A stretch of 47,122 nucleotides of DNA from Alphaproteobacteria bacterium (GCA_013289445.1 JABCZZ010000011.1:1-47122), one strand, 5' to 3'. Numbered from the stretch's first letter, positions 35,265-45,521 are shown. Translations and numbers: made by a program. Notes: generated by a model from the letters alone, not told the origin.

Positions 35265-35307
35265 CGTTGTGCGCCTTTAAGGCATGTGTGACTTATCCAT
35301 TACCATC

Positions 35308-35369
35308 TTAAGATTTTTGTAAAGAATAGGTAATTTTTGGTTTGAATGTTGCTTACGATTGGTTATAAG
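35308..35369 (+). promoter_or_regulatory. Candidate promoter of the cpa/tad operon with a near-CtrA box
   Basis: TTGAAT (35342-35347) and TATAAG (35364-35369) are spaced by 16 bases. Upstream, TTAA-N7-GTAA at 35308-35322 differs by one base from the CtrA half-site pair. No small pilin-like reading frame is present in the gap from 35265 to 35454. Confidence 0.4.
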
Positions 35370-35454
35370 TTTCAGAACTGCTTACTTATCGCGCGTAAAG
35401 ACGTGGTGAGCCAATATGGGGTGAAGCCCAAAACGGGGTGAGGTTTTAGCATCA

Positions 35455-36474
35455 ATGCGCCTGATTATCATGTTTATTGCGATTGCGCTTGCGGCAGGAG
35501 CATTTTTCATCACCGCGCATTTCACTACCAGCCCGTCTGAAAAAGGCGTACCCATCGCCACCCCCATGGTGAAAATTCAGGAAGTCCCGACCGATAATAT
35601 CTATATCGCCAAACAGGATATCCCTATCGGCGCCAGCGTTGAGCAAAAAATGCTCGATATCCAGCCGTGGCCCAGACATCTAAAACTCCCCGACATGATC
35701 GATGCCGATCCGAACCAGCCCAACCAGATCGTCAAAATGGTAGCGCGCACGCCTTTCCAGAAAGGTGAGCCGATAATCATGACCAAGCTCGCTAATGACA
35801 AAGATCCAAGCTTTCTTGCCGCTTCTATTGGCAAGGGTATGCGCGTGGTCACGATTGGCGTGGATTCGATTTCGGGCGTAGGTGGATTTGTATTTCCCGG
35901 CGACCGGGTGGACGTTCTCATCACCCATGATGTCTCGCTGGGTAAAACCGAGACGATTGCAGCCAGTGCGCCGAGTGGCCCGGCCGGCAATAGTCTGGAT
36001 GCTACCGGCAAAGGCGTGGCGGGAACCATGAATACTGCCAGCAGCGCCAAAAGCGTGGTCGCCAAAAAAGACCCGGTGACAGAAGTGTTGCTTTCCAATA
36101 TCCGCGTACTGGCCATCAACCAGAAAAGTACCGCGCATGGCGGCGAGCCCCCTGTAGTGCCAAGCAATGTATCGCTTGAAGTCAGTGCTGCCGACGCCCA
36201 GAAATTACGTCTTACTGAAAGCAGCAACGGCCGGCTTTCGCTGGCATTGCGTTCTTTGAAAGATAAAGACACGACGGAACTGGCGCGCCCCACCGGCGTA
36301 AGCGATTTGTCACGTCTTACTCCGCCTAGTTATTTTCCCGTGTTGTTTGATAATAACGGACAGGCTAATTTTGTTTCCCCGGCGGCAGAGGCTGCCTACG
36401 ACGAACCCGAATCCTCATCGATCACCGTGGTGCGCGGCGTAAAGGCTGAAGATGTAGAGGTATCCCGCCCATGA
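35455..36474 (+). CDS. cpaB: Flp pilus assembly protein CpaB (RcpC)
   Basis: A 339-residue inner-membrane-anchored periplasmic protein. After one N-terminal span (about 3-22) comes a SAF domain (NIYIAKQDIPIGASVEQKML) and the RcpC region GMRVVTIGVDSISGVGGFVF followed by PGDRVDVLITHDV. CpaB is thought to act with the secretin in Tad/Flp pilus assembly. A linker of low complexity (about 170-200) separates it from the strand VLLSNIRVLAINQ, a usual CpaB feature. The gene starts the operon and overlaps cpaC by four bases (ATGA). Confidence 0.93.
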   Translation: MRLIIMFIAIALAAGAFFITAHFTTSPSEKGVPIATPMVKIQEVPTDNIYIAKQDIPIGASVEQKMLDIQPWPRHLKLPDMIDADPNQPNQIVKMVARTPFQKGEPIIMTKLANDKDPSFLAASIGKGMRVVTIGVDSISGVGGFVFPGDRVDVLITHDVSLGKTETIAASAPSGPAGNSLDATGKGVAGTMNTASSAKSVVAKKDPVTEVLLSNIRVLAINQKSTAHGGEPPVVPSNVSLEVSAADAQKLRLTESSNGRLSLALRSLKDKDTTELARPTGVSDLSRLTPPSYFPVLFDNNGQANFVSPAAEAAYDEPESSSITVVRGVKAEDVEVSRP

Positions 36475-38030
36475 GATTATATTCCCGGTTCTGGTTGCGG
36501 ACTGCCGCTTGCGTGATGCTCGCCATCGCGCCGCCTTCTTTTTGCGCTGCAAAAGCAGCAAAAGACATGAATACCGAAGCGGGCGGACTATACATTCCGG
36601 TGAGCCGCTCCGAGCTTGTCGTAGTGCCCAGCGACATTGCAGAAGTAATTGTCGCCGATCCTGACATTGCCGACGTTCACGTCATCGGCTTTAAGCATGT
36701 TGCTTTCGTCGGCAAGAAAATTGGCCATACCAATGCCAAAATGTTTGATAATAAAAACCATGTCATTCGTCAGTTTGATGTAATTGTCGGTTACGATCTT
36801 CCCGGCATTCGCAAGGCATTGCATAGTTTTCTGCCGCATGAGCATATCGGCGTTGAGCTCGTTAACACCAATATCGCGTTAACCGGAGAAGTAAGCGATG
36901 CTTCTGTAGCGGACGAAGCGGTTAAAATCGTCAATCAGTTTGTCATTGGCAGCAGTCCGGCTGCTGGCGGTGGCGGCGCCGGTGCAGGCCCTGCGGCGGG
37001 TGCAGCGGGTGCGGCAGGTGGCGCCACAGGCGGGGCGGCCGGGGGAGCTTCCAGTGCCGCCGTGCTCAATCTGCTTAAAGTCATCTCTGGACAGCAAGTA
37101 ATGTTGCGCGTGCGCGTAGGTGAAATTCAACGTACCGCCATTAAGCAGCTGGGCGTCATTCTTGCTGGCAGGGCAGGCAACGTGACAATAGGTTCGCAGG
37201 GAGGCCAGCAGTCTTTTGCCTCCGGAAGCTCCACGACTACCAATGGCGTCGTCAACAGCACTTCGTTTCTGCCTTTCCCTGGCCTTAATATTCCTGGCTC
37301 CGATTTAACCAGCGGCGGCATTCTTTCAGGTTTTTTCCGTAACGGCGAAGGCGGATTAAGCTCTGCGCTCACTGCGCTTGAAACGCAGGGCGTGCTTAAA
37401 ATTCTGGCAGAACCTAACCTGGTCGCCATGTCGGGAGAAAAAGCAGAGTTTCTTGCAGGTGGCGAATTTCCAATACTTCAGGCCCAGCCCAGCGGCGGCG
37501 GTTCGGTAAGCACCGTACAATTCCAGCAATTTGGCGTTTCCATTCAGTTCATCCCCCTGGTGCTCTCCGACAATCGTATCCGCCTGATCGTGCAGCCTGA
37601 AGTTTCGCAGATTGACACCACGCTCAGCACCACTTCCAATGGCAACGTTACACCTGGCTTGGATACTCGCCGCGCCAAAACCACCGTTGAGCTAGCGCCC
37701 GGTGAAAGTTTCATGATTGCCGGATTGATTCAGGATTCTCTTAATGCCGGTGTCAGCCAAGTGCCCGGCGCATCGGAAATTCCTATTTTAGGCTCGCTCC
37801 TGCGCAGCACTAATTACAATCGCAACGAAACTGAACTGGTGATTGCGGTAACTCCTTATATCGTCGATCCGCTCAAAAGCAGTGATATACGTCTGCCTTC
37901 GGAAGACTTCCGTCCGGCAAGTGTGATGGAACAATTCTTCTACGGCGCGCTTGGTTCTATGTCAGGCAATGCCTACCGCTTATCACAAACGCCGACCCTC
38001 GAAGGGCCGGTAGGGTTCATGACGGATTAA
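36471..38030 (+). CDS. cpaC: Tad pilus secretin CpaC (RcpA)
   Basis: A 519-residue outer-membrane secretin of the type II/III family with a signal peptide (about 1-28). The N-terminal domain VPVSRSELVVVPSDIAEVIV type block (residues about 43-62) and DVHVIGFKHVAFVGKKIGHT are typical for CpaC. The secretin core includes VRVGEIQRTAIKQLGVILAG, LKILAEPNLVAMSGEKAEFL, AGGEFPILQAQP and TTVELAPGESFMIAGLIQDS. A Gly/Ala-rich low-complexity insert spans about residues 161-194, between the BON-like domain and the core. It forms the pilus exit pore. Overlap with cpaB and a three-base gap to cpaD show operon structure. Confidence 0.94.
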   Translation: MRLYSRFWLRTAACVMLAIAPPSFCAAKAAKDMNTEAGGLYIPVSRSELVVVPSDIAEVIVADPDIADVHVIGFKHVAFVGKKIGHTNAKMFDNKNHVIRQFDVIVGYDLPGIRKALHSFLPHEHIGVELVNTNIALTGEVSDASVADEAVKIVNQFVIGSSPAAGGGGAGAGPAAGAAGAAGGATGGAAGGASSAAVLNLLKVISGQQVMLRVRVGEIQRTAIKQLGVILAGRAGNVTIGSQGGQQSFASGSSTTTNGVVNSTSFLPFPGLNIPGSDLTSGGILSGFFRNGEGGLSSALTALETQGVLKILAEPNLVAMSGEKAEFLAGGEFPILQAQPSGGGSVSTVQFQQFGVSIQFIPLVLSDNRIRLIVQPEVSQIDTTLSTTSNGNVTPGLDTRRAKTTVELAPGESFMIAGLIQDSLNAGVSQVPGASEIPILGSLLRSTNYNRNETELVIAVTPYIVDPLKSSDIRLPSEDFRPASVMEQFFYGALGSMSGNAYRLSQTPTLEGPVGFMTD

Positions 38031-38033
38031 TAT

Positions 38034-38663
38034 ATGATAAAGACTTTTTTCTACACCACACTATTGAGCGCCGTACTGGTTGCCTGCTCGCAGATTCCCA
38101 AGGAAGCCTATATGAATCGCGGCGAGCCCGAAGGCCTGCTTGATGTGTCGTCTGAAGTCGTCAACCTTAAAATAGACTCTCCCGCCAATGTGCGAGAGAT
38201 TACCAACTGGGTCAATCAGGACCAGCCCACACGCGCTGAACTTAACTGCACCGATGGCGATGCTCTTTGTTCGCAAGTGAAGAATGTGTTGCATCAGTTC
38301 GCAGTGCCGGTGAAATACACCGCGGCATCCGATAACAACCTTGTACTGGTCTACGAACGGGTGCTCGCGCGTGATTGCGAGAGTCGTTATATCGATAATC
38401 TGACCAATCCTTATAACCTCAATCATCCGACTTTCGGCTGCTCGATAGCTGCTAACAGCGTACAAATGGTAAGCGACAAACGCCAGTTCACCAATCCGCC
38501 GCTTATGGATAACTCGAGCGCTTTAAAAGCGATTCAGGCAGTAGGGTTCTATAATCAGCCCTCTGGTTATACCCCCGCCACTGCCAGTGGCGATTTCCAG
38601 ACTGAAGCAACCCAGCAATCCATTTCTTCAAGCGGTGGTGGTGGTGGTGGTTCTTCCAGATAG
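38034..38663 (+). CDS. cpaD: CpaD-like pilus lipoprotein
   Basis: A 209-residue lipoprotein with signal peptide and lipobox LVAC (lipidated Cys18). The conserved CpaD block is HPTFGCSIAANSVQMVSDKR followed by QFTNPPLMD (compare NFGCA-x-x-x-N-x-A-x-x-V in the family), and the C-terminus is a Ser/Gly-rich tail with six glycines. CpaD is an outer-membrane partner of the CpaC secretin. Sequence is weakly conserved generally; the assignment rests on position between cpaC and cpaE plus the FGC motif. Confidence 0.85.
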   Translation: MIKTFFYTTLLSAVLVACSQIPKEAYMNRGEPEGLLDVSSEVVNLKIDSPANVREITNWVNQDQPTRAELNCTDGDALCSQVKNVLHQFAVPVKYTAASDNNLVLVYERVLARDCESRYIDNLTNPYNLNHPTFGCSIAANSVQMVSDKRQFTNPPLMDNSSALKAIQAVGFYNQPSGYTPATASGDFQTEATQQSISSSGGGGGGSSR

Positions 38664-38709
38664 TGCAAAGGCATATTCTTTTTTCACTGCCTCTTAAAAG
38701 TGTGCGTTC

Positions 38710-39912
38710 ATGAATAAACAAAGTCCGTTAATGGCAATTGTGGCGCATGAAAAAGAGCAGGAATTCGCTCATAAAGTTGCTACGCTCATGGGCTATGCCA
38801 ACGCCGACATTGTCATCGGGAGCCCCCGGGATGCCACGACTTCTCTTTCGGCACGTTCAGAATCGCCACGTTATCTTATTATAGACATCGGAGACCGCGG
38901 CAGCGACGTACTGCCCGAAATTGACAGCGTCGCTGAATATTGCGAGGCAGACACACATGTCGTAGTAATCGGCTCGGTCAATGATGTAAATTTCTACCGC
39001 GAACTGCGCGCGCGTGGCGTGGTGGAATATTTTACCCGACCCGCCAATGTCGCCGATGTGCGCACCGCCCTGATGATTGAAAGTGAAGAAGAAAAAGCCG
39101 AAGGCGGCAAAGTTATTGCTTTCATGAGCGCCGCTTCTGGCGATGGTGCGAGCACTATCGCACTTAACACTGCGTATGCGCTTGCAACCGAATACCGTAA
39201 ATCCGTGGTACTGGTCGATATGGATTACCAATTCGGAATGCTGGCAAAAAACCTTGATCTGACAACGCCATTTGGCATCAAGGAGTTATTCGAGCATCCG
39301 GATCGCGGCATCGACTCCACCCTCATTGAACGTATGATTGCTGCTTACGGTAACAGCCGCCTTAAAATCATCGCCGCCCCCAACCAGCTTCATACCCTTC
39401 CCGATGTACGGGCGGAGGTCATTGGTGATCTGATTACCACGCTTCGCCGTGAATATGATGTCGTCATACTTGATTTGCCTCATATCTGGACTCCGTGGGT
39501 GACGGCGGCGATAAGCCTTGCAAGCCATACCGTAATGGTGGCCCAGCTTTGGCTCAGGTCGGTGACACATTCGTCGCGCCTGCTCAATGTGTGGCATAAT
39601 GCAGGAATAAGCGGCCATGATACGACGTTGGTTATCAATCGCAGTGGCGCTAAATTCAAGGAAGCAGTAAGTGCGCGTGACTTTGAACGCGTCTGTGCGC
39701 TGCCGATTAAATATTATTTTGTCAATGACATCAAAAGTGTTGTCGCCGCGGAAAATCAGGGCAAAACCCTCCTTGAGGGCGGAAATTCAGTCCTCTCAAG
39801 ACAATTTAAGGAGTTTGCTGGTTTTTTTGCTAAGAATGAGGAAGCCTCAGATAGCAGTAGAGAATCCGGTAAATCTTCGCTAAAATCGGCGCAAAGCCCT
39901 CGTGGCAAATAA
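38710..39912 (+). CDS. cpaE: Tad pilus localisation protein CpaE (TadZ)
   Basis: A 400-residue protein with an N-terminal receiver-like domain (about 1-125, ending FYRELRARGVVEYFTRPANV) and a C-terminal MinD/ParA-like domain. The P-loop reads MSAASGDGASTIALNTA (residues 139-155) and lacks the first lysine of the ParA deviant Walker A and the usual double glycine, as in the atypical TadZ/CpaE group. VVLVDMDYQFGMLA and YDVVILDLPHIWTPW correspond to the A' and B motifs. Family members place the Tad apparatus at a cell pole. The C-terminal 30 residues are Ser/Lys-rich. Confidence 0.92.
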   Translation: MNKQSPLMAIVAHEKEQEFAHKVATLMGYANADIVIGSPRDATTSLSARSESPRYLIIDIGDRGSDVLPEIDSVAEYCEADTHVVVIGSVNDVNFYRELRARGVVEYFTRPANVADVRTALMIESEEEKAEGGKVIAFMSAASGDGASTIALNTAYALATEYRKSVVLVDMDYQFGMLAKNLDLTTPFGIKELFEHPDRGIDSTLIERMIAAYGNSRLKIIAAPNQLHTLPDVRAEVIGDLITTLRREYDVVILDLPHIWTPWVTAAISLASHTVMVAQLWLRSVTHSSRLLNVWHNAGISGHDTTLVINRSGAKFKEAVSARDFERVCALPIKYYFVNDIKSVVAAENQGKTLLEGGNSVLSRQFKEFAGFFAKNEEASDSSRESGKSSLKSAQSPRGK

Positions 39913-39939
39913 AGATAAATTGCGAGATGTCATACTGGG

Positions 39940-41457
39940 ATGTTTGGTAAAAAACCATCGAGTCCGTTAGCGGCAAGTACAACGAAAGCGCCGGCGGCAC
40001 AGCAAACAACGCCTACCACTGCAGCTTCGACAGTGGCGCAGAACGCTGCCAAGCCTGCCTCCGAACCCAAACCTGCCACCGCGCTCGTACAGGGCAGTGC
40101 AGCTCCTAAAATTGCAGTTCCTCAACATAGCGGCACTATCAGTTTTACTGACGCCAATTTGGTGACACCTGATTTCATGGTTGCCAAAGAAATGTTGGTG
40201 GAACAATTGCTTGAGCAGATTAATTTCGATGCACTCGAACGCATTCCCAAAGAGATCCGCAAACAACGCATCAGCGATTCGGTAGACAAACTACTTCAAG
40301 ACATAAACATCCCGCTGACCGCCGCCCAATCTTCGCTGCTTAAAGCCGATCTGCTCAATGAAGTGCTGGGATTCGGGCCGCTGGAAGTGCTCATGGCCGA
40401 TCCGGAAGTGTCGGATATCATGATCAACACCTTTAAACAGGTCTATATCGAAAAGCGCGGCAAGATTCTGCTCTCCGACATCACTTTCACCAGTGAAAGG
40501 CATTTGCTCAATACCATCCAGAAGATCGTCTCTCTGGTCGGAAGGCGCGTGGATGAAACAAGCCCGATGGTCGACGCGCGCATGCCAGACGGATCGCGTT
40601 TCAACGCCATTATTCCGCCGCTTGCACTCGACGGCAGCCTGGTTTCTATACGTAAATTCAAAAAGAATAAAATGCCGCTGTCGCAATATATTCAGCTGGG
40701 CTCGATGAGCCCGGAAATGTGCAAATTTCTTGAAGTATGTGGCAATATCCGCCTCAATATTATTGTCTCCGGCGGTACGGGTAGCGGTAAGACCACCCTG
40801 CTCAATGCGCTTTCCGGTCATATTGACCCCGGTGAACGCGTGATTACGATCGAAGACGCTGCCGAGCTGATGATGCATCAGCCGCATGTGCTCAGACTCG
40901 AAACGCGTCCCGCCAACTCTGAAGGCGCAGGGGAAATTAAACAGACTGCGCTGGTGCGCAACGCCCTGCGTATGCGTCCTGATCGTATTATTCTCGGCGA
41001 AATCCGCGGCGAAGAAGTGCTGGACGTGCTTGCGGCAATGAACACGGGTCATGACGGCTCGCTTGCCACCATCCACTCCAACAACCCGAGAGACTGCCTG
41101 TCGAGAATCGAGAATCTTATGGCTATGGCCGGCCTGCAAATGCCGCTTTCCGCCATGCGCCAACAGATTGCCAGCGCCGTGCATCTTATCGTGCAAGTCG
41201 CGCGTATGCGTGACGGTGGCAGGCGCGTCACCCACATTGAAGAAGTGGTGGGGATGGAAGGCGATGTCATTTCTACCCAAACTCTTTTTGGCTATGCACC
41301 CGGCCCCATGGATACGGAAGGCCGCCTCACCGGCAAGTTCTATTGCGCCGGGATACGCCCACGCTTCTTGCCGCAGGCGCAGTATTTCAACAAGGAAAAA
41401 GAACTGCTAGACTGCTTGAGGCTTGAGCAAACATTGCAGCACCAGGGGCAAACTTAA
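39940..41457 (+). CDS. cpaF: Tad pilus ATPase CpaF (TadA)
   Basis: A 505-residue secretion ATPase driving Flp pilus assembly. A low-complexity Ala/Thr/Pro leader (about 8-60) precedes the CpaF helical domain ([20 protein letters not shown], then [17 protein letters not shown]). Walker A is [16 protein letters not shown] with Lys284. The Asp box is [20 protein letters not shown], Walker B is [20 protein letters not shown], and the His box is [20 protein letters not shown]. It is followed without any gap by tadB, so they are translationally linked. The VirB11 protein in this window is its distant relative from the other secretion machine. Confidence 0.96.
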   Translation: MFGKKPSSPLAASTTKAPAAQQTTPTTAASTVAQNAAKPASEPKPATALVQGSAAPKIAVPQHSGTISFTDANLVTPDFMVAKEMLVEQLLEQINFDALERIPKEIRKQRISDSVDKLLQDINIPLTAAQSSLLKADLLNEVLGFGPLEVLMADPEVSDIMINTFKQVYIEKRGKILLSDITFTSERHLLNTIQKIVSLVGRRVDETSPMVDARMPDGSRFNAIIPPLALDGSLVSIRKFKKNKMPLSQYIQLGSMSPEMCKFLEVCGNIRLNIIVSGGTGSGKTTLLNALSGHIDPGERVITIEDAAELMMHQPHVLRLETRPANSEGAGEIKQTALVRNALRMRPDRIILGEIRGEEVLDVLAAMNTGHDGSLATIHSNNPRDCLSRIENLMAMAGLQMPLSAMRQQIASAVHLIVQVARMRDGGRRVTHIEEVVGMEGDVISTQTLFGYAPGPMDTEGRLTGKFYCAGIRPRFLPQAQYFNKEKELLDCLRLEQTLQHQGQT

Positions 41458-42414
41458 ATGCTAGAAATGCTATTATTTCCAGCAGCGGTGGCCGTGTTGG
41501 TCTTCGTCGCACTTCTGCTGCTGGTTCCTAAACGCATTTCCAGTGAAGAAGATCGCCGCAAAAAAGCCATGCTCGATCAGATGTCGCTAGACGCCGACCG
41601 GCGTTTAGCGGAACGCCAGGACATCAATCTTCTTAAAGATCGCAACGTCCTTTCCGGCTCGATGGCCAAAATTCCAGGGGTGCAGTCGACATACGATCTG
41701 CTGCTCAAAGCCGGAATGATAGAAAAAAGCACTGGCTACATGCTATGCATGGGGTTGTTGTTTGTGGTGGCTTTCGTGGTGCTCAAACGCTTCGGCCTTT
41801 TGGGAATGATTGGTGCCGGCGCAATCGCATTCTTTTTGCCCCGTATCTATCTCAATAGCCGAATCAAGAAGCGTAACGAACAGTTTCTCAATCTGTTTCC
41901 TGACGCCATCGACATGATTGTGCGCAGCGTGAAATCAGGGCATCCGCTTAATACTGCGATGCGTCTGATTGCAGACAATATGGATTCGCCGGTAAAAGAC
42001 GAATTCAAGCTCGCCGTAGACGAGGTCTCTTATGGCCGCACTCTGACTGACGCTCTGTTGCGCATGTCCAGGCGCATTGATGAGCCGGATCTGAACTTTT
42101 TCGTCGTGGTGCTGTCTGTGCAGCAGGAAACCGGCGGCAGCCTTGCCGAGGTGCTTTCCAATCTGTCGGGCATTATCCGCAAACGTCGCCAGTTGCGACT
42201 TAAAATCCGGGCGCTTACTTCCGAAGGCCGGGCCACTTCCTATGTGCTGGGTTCACTGCCAGTCATTGAATATCTGGCCATACATTTTATTACTCCCAGC
42301 TACCTTGATCCTTTGTGGGATACTTTTCTGGGAAATATTTTCTTAGGCTCAGCCATAATACTCATTATTGCAGCAGTCTGGGTGGTACGCATCATGGTGG
42401 ATATAGATGTCTAG
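41458..42414 (+). CDS. tadB: Tad inner-membrane platform protein TadB
   Basis: A 318-residue protein with the type II secretion F domain. An N-terminal span (about 2-22), a pair of spans around 87-122, the cytoplasmic domain with LFPDAIDMIVRSVKSGHPLN, DEVSYGRTLTDALLRMSRRI and FVVVLSVQQETGGSLAEVLS, and two C-terminal spans match TadB (CpaG). It pairs with TadC as the membrane platform moved by CpaF. The start codon directly follows the cpaF stop. Confidence 0.94.
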   Translation: MLEMLLFPAAVAVLVFVALLLLVPKRISSEEDRRKKAMLDQMSLDADRRLAERQDINLLKDRNVLSGSMAKIPGVQSTYDLLLKAGMIEKSTGYMLCMGLLFVVAFVVLKRFGLLGMIGAGAIAFFLPRIYLNSRIKKRNEQFLNLFPDAIDMIVRSVKSGHPLNTAMRLIADNMDSPVKDEFKLAVDEVSYGRTLTDALLRMSRRIDEPDLNFFVVVLSVQQETGGSLAEVLSNLSGIIRKRRQLRLKIRALTSEGRATSYVLGSLPVIEYLAIHFITPSYLDPLWDTFLGNIFLGSAIILIIAAVWVVRIMVDIDV

Positions 42415-42434
42415 GGAGTGTGAAACACAAATCA

Positions 42435-43388
42435 ATGTCCGGTAACACTCTGATTCTGCCATTAATTGCAGCTATCATCGTATTTTTATTATACATGATC
42501 GCCATCCAGCTTGCCGGCAAAAAGGAAACGGTGCGCGAGCGTGTGCAGCGCATTTCCGGATTGCCGGACGATCGACACAGCAGCACCATGGTTGATCCCC
42601 TGCGCACGGAGCATGATTACTCGCCGGTAGGGCTGTTTCTAAGCCATCTGCTCAACGCCGTGGGCATCAACACCGAGAATTTCCGCAAACATTCGCAATT
42701 ACGCTTCTATCGTGCGGGCGTTCAGTCGCCGGATGCGCCGATATATTACCTGTTTTGCAAATATATATGCGCCATTGTCTGTCTGTTGCTCGCGGTCTGG
42801 CTGGTGTTTTCCTACGCTGCCACCACCATGGACCGCTTACAGCATTGGATGATAGCGATTATTCTGGTTGTCGTCGGGCTGATGGGGCCGGATCTCTATC
42901 TCACCAACCAGCGGGCAAAACGCGAGAAAGTCTTGCTGCGCGCATTTCCCGATGCGCTTGATCTGCTGCTGGTCTGCGTGGAATCGGGATTGGCGCTGGA
43001 CGGCGCACTCGCGCGCGTTTGCAAGGAGCTCGGCCGCGCCAAGCCGGAAATTACGGTGGAACTCAATCGCACGCGCCTTGAACTCACCATGCTCAATGAT
43101 CGCGCGCAGGCACTGAGTAATCTCGCCGAGCGCACAGATATGCTGCCCTTCCGATCGCTGGTCACCACCTTGCTGCAGTCGGAACGCTTCGGCACCAGCC
43201 TCACCGACACACTGCGCGTGCTTTCGGAAGATTACCGCAATACCCGCCTGATGATGGCGGAAGAAAAGGCCGGCCGCCTGCCCGCGCTTATTACCATACC
43301 TCTGATTTGTTTTTTGCTGCCGGCGCTCTTCCTTATCATTCTGGGCCCCGCCATCATCACGGTAATGGACACCATCCGTAAGATGTAA
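42435..43388 (+). CDS. tadC: Tad inner-membrane platform protein TadC
   Basis: A 317-residue second F-domain protein. The N-terminal span (about 6-26), central spans near 110-160, AFPDALDLLLVCVESGLALD and LRVLSEDYRNTRLMMAEEKA, and the last span LICFLLPALFLIILGPAIIT fit TadC (CpaH). I took the ATG at 42435 (MSGNTLILPL); the frame is open upstream to 42315 over the end of tadB, but the sequence there is not hydrophobic or conserved-looking. The ribosome binding site is poor, and a start by reinitiation after tadB is possible. It is the last pilus gene; uvrB follows after about 60 bases. Confidence 0.9.
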   Translation: MSGNTLILPLIAAIIVFLLYMIAIQLAGKKETVRERVQRISGLPDDRHSSTMVDPLRTEHDYSPVGLFLSHLLNAVGINTENFRKHSQLRFYRAGVQSPDAPIYYLFCKYICAIVCLLLAVWLVFSYAATTMDRLQHWMIAIILVVVGLMGPDLYLTNQRAKREKVLLRAFPDALDLLLVCVESGLALDGALARVCKELGRAKPEITVELNRTRLELTMLNDRAQALSNLAERTDMLPFRSLVTTLLQSERFGTSLTDTLRVLSEDYRNTRLMMAEEKAGRLPALITIPLICFLLPALFLIILGPAIITVMDTIRKM

Positions 43389-43401
43389 TCGCCTGCTCAC
43401 T

Positions 43402-43427
43402 GCCGCTTGTAATCCTGGGTAAGCGGC
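43402..43427. repeat. inverted repeat between tadC and uvrB
   Basis: GCCGCTT (43402-43408) and AAGCGGC (43421-43427) form perfect 7-base arms around a 12-base loop. No T-run follows, so it is not a standard terminator; it may be an mRNA stabiliser or a weak factor-dependent stop. Confidence 0.4.
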
Positions 43428-43446
43428 CTATATCTACCATTGCCCT

Positions 43447-45477
43447 ATGTCCTCACCTTTTCATATCGTTTCGGAATATATTCCGGCCGGCGATCAGCCA
43501 CGGGCCATCGCCGCGTTATGCGAAGGCATCGCAGCAAAGGAACGGGATCAGGTGCTGCTGGGCGTCACCGGATCAGGCAAGACCTTCACTATGGCGCATA
43601 TTATACAGCAAACACGCCGCCCGGCACTCATCATGGCGCACAATAAGACATTGGCCGCCCAGCTTTATAGCGAGATGAAATCGTTTTTCCCGGACAGCGC
43701 GGTCGAATATTTCGTCTCCTATTACGATTATTACCAGCCGGAAGCCTATATCGCTAAAAGCGACACCTTCATTGAGAAGGACTCCTCGATCAATGAACAG
43801 ATTGATCGTATGCGCCATTCCGCCACGCGTGCGTTGCTCGAGAAGCCCGATAACGTGATTGTGGTAGCGTCCGTCTCCTGCATTTACGGCATCGGCTCAG
43901 TGGAAACCTATTCCGGCATGACGTTCGAGCTGAAGACCCATCAGAAAATAGACCGCGCCGCATTGCTTAAGAAGCTGATCGACCTGCATTATGAACGCAA
44001 TGATCTGGATTTTCATCGTGGTGCTTTCCGCGCCAAGGGTGACACGGTGGATATCTTCCCTGCCCATCTGGAAGATCAGGCTTGGCGTGTCTCGCTGTTT
44101 GGCGATGACATCGAATCGATTATCGCGTTTGACCCGTTGACCGGAGCTAAAACCCATACGTTTGAGTCGGTGACGATTTACGCTAACAGCCATTATGTTA
44201 CACCGCGTCCCACGCTTGAACGCGCCGTGCAGACTATCAAGGCCGAGCTCAAAGAACGGCTCGAGCATTACCATAAAATAGGCCGGGTGCTCGAAGCCCA
44301 GCGTCTTGAGCAACGTACCATGTTCGATCTGGAGATGCTTATGGAAACCGGGGTCTGCAAAGGCATCGAAAACTATTCGCGCCATTTAACCGGCAGTGCG
44401 CCCGGTGCACCGCCGCCTACCTTGTTTCAGTATCTACCGAAAAACGCTCTGCTTTTCGTCGATGAAAGCCATGTCACCGTGCCGCAGATCGGCGGCATGT
44501 ATAATGGTGACTATGCGCGCAAAATTGTGCTTTCCGACCACGGATTCCGTCTGCCTTCCTGCATGGATAACCGGCCACTTAAATTCGAGGAATGGGACGC
44601 GATGCGTCCGCAAACCATCTATGTCTCGGCGACACCAGGCAAATACGAACTAGGCAAAACCCACGGCGTGTTCGCCGAACAGATCATCAGGCCCACCGGG
44701 CTTATCGACCCCCCCTGCATCGTCAAGCCCGTGGCACAGCAGGTCGACGATCTGCTGGCCGAATGCCGCGAGCAGGTAAAAGCGGGACGGCGCACATTAA
44801 TAACCACGCTCACCAAGCGCATGGCCGAAGAGCTCACCGAATACATGCAGGACACGGGCCTGAAGGTCAGTTATTTGCATTCGGATGTCGATACGCTTGA
44901 GCGTATTGAGGTCATACGCAATTTGCGTCTGGGCGTGTTTGATGTCCTGGTAGGCGTCAACCTGTTGCGTGAGGGGCTGGACATTCCCGAATGCGGCCTG
45001 GTGGCGATTCTTGATGCCGACAAGGAAGGATTCCTGCGCTCAGAAACCTCGCTGATTCAGACTATCGGCCGTGCCGCGCGCAATGTCGACAGCAAGGTGA
45101 TTCTCTATGCCGACGTCATGACGCGTTCGCTCAAAGCGGCACTGGATGAGACCAATCGCAGGCGCACGATTCAGGAAGCCTACAATACGGAGCATAATAT
45201 CACCCCGGCCTCGATTAAAAAATCCATTCGCGACGTGATGCAGAGTGTCTATGAACAGGATCATTACACTGTTGATCCCGGCAAGGATTACTCCATTCCC
45301 GAATTCAACGGAGCCGACTTTGACACCTATATCGGCACGCTGCAGGAAAAGATGCTGGCCGCCGCCGCCGATCTTGAATTTGAGGAGGCGGCGCGTTTAA
45401 GAGATGCTATAGACAAGCTCAAGGCGGCGCGTGAAGAGAAGGCAAGATTCACGCCCAAACGCACGGGCAAGCGCTAA
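43447..45477 (+). CDS. uvrB: UvrABC excision nuclease subunit B
   Basis: A 676-residue UvrB of normal length, the damage-verifying helicase-like subunit of nucleotide excision repair. Walker A is GVTGSGKT (39-46), the beta-hairpin that inserts between strands is in [20 protein letters not shown], Walker B is LLFVDESHV, the helicase motif VI region is [20 protein letters not shown], and the C-terminal UVR motif that binds UvrC is [20 protein letters not shown]. It follows the Tad genes after a short gap. I see no SOS (GTTC-type) box in that gap. It may be read from the upstream operon or from its own weak promoter. Confidence 0.97.
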   Translation: MSSPFHIVSEYIPAGDQPRAIAALCEGIAAKERDQVLLGVTGSGKTFTMAHIIQQTRRPALIMAHNKTLAAQLYSEMKSFFPDSAVEYFVSYYDYYQPEAYIAKSDTFIEKDSSINEQIDRMRHSATRALLEKPDNVIVVASVSCIYGIGSVETYSGMTFELKTHQKIDRAALLKKLIDLHYERNDLDFHRGAFRAKGDTVDIFPAHLEDQAWRVSLFGDDIESIIAFDPLTGAKTHTFESVTIYANSHYVTPRPTLERAVQTIKAELKERLEHYHKIGRVLEAQRLEQRTMFDLEMLMETGVCKGIENYSRHLTGSAPGAPPPTLFQYLPKNALLFVDESHVTVPQIGGMYNGDYARKIVLSDHGFRLPSCMDNRPLKFEEWDAMRPQTIYVSATPGKYELGKTHGVFAEQIIRPTGLIDPPCIVKPVAQQVDDLLAECREQVKAGRRTLITTLTKRMAEELTEYMQDTGLKVSYLHSDVDTLERIEVIRNLRLGVFDVLVGVNLLREGLDIPECGLVAILDADKEGFLRSETSLIQTIGRAARNVDSKVILYADVMTRSLKAALDETNRRRTIQEAYNTEHNITPASIKKSIRDVMQSVYEQDHYTVDPGKDYSIPEFNGADFDTYIGTLQEKMLAAAADLEFEEAARLRDAIDKLKAAREEKARFTPKRTGKR

Positions 45478-45521
45478 TAATATAATTATATATCAATAAG
45501 TTACGAAATAATATTTATATT

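Noticed and set aside
35265..35454. Possible flp pilin gene upstream of cpaB
   Set aside because: No frame of about 50 codons with a hydrophobic helix and a G-x-x-x-x-E cleavage site is present on the plus strand.
40291..41280. Long open frame (329 codons) on the minus strand inside cpaF
   Set aside because: It is antisense to a strongly conserved ATPase. The His/Arg/Gln-rich translation is a codon-bias artefact.
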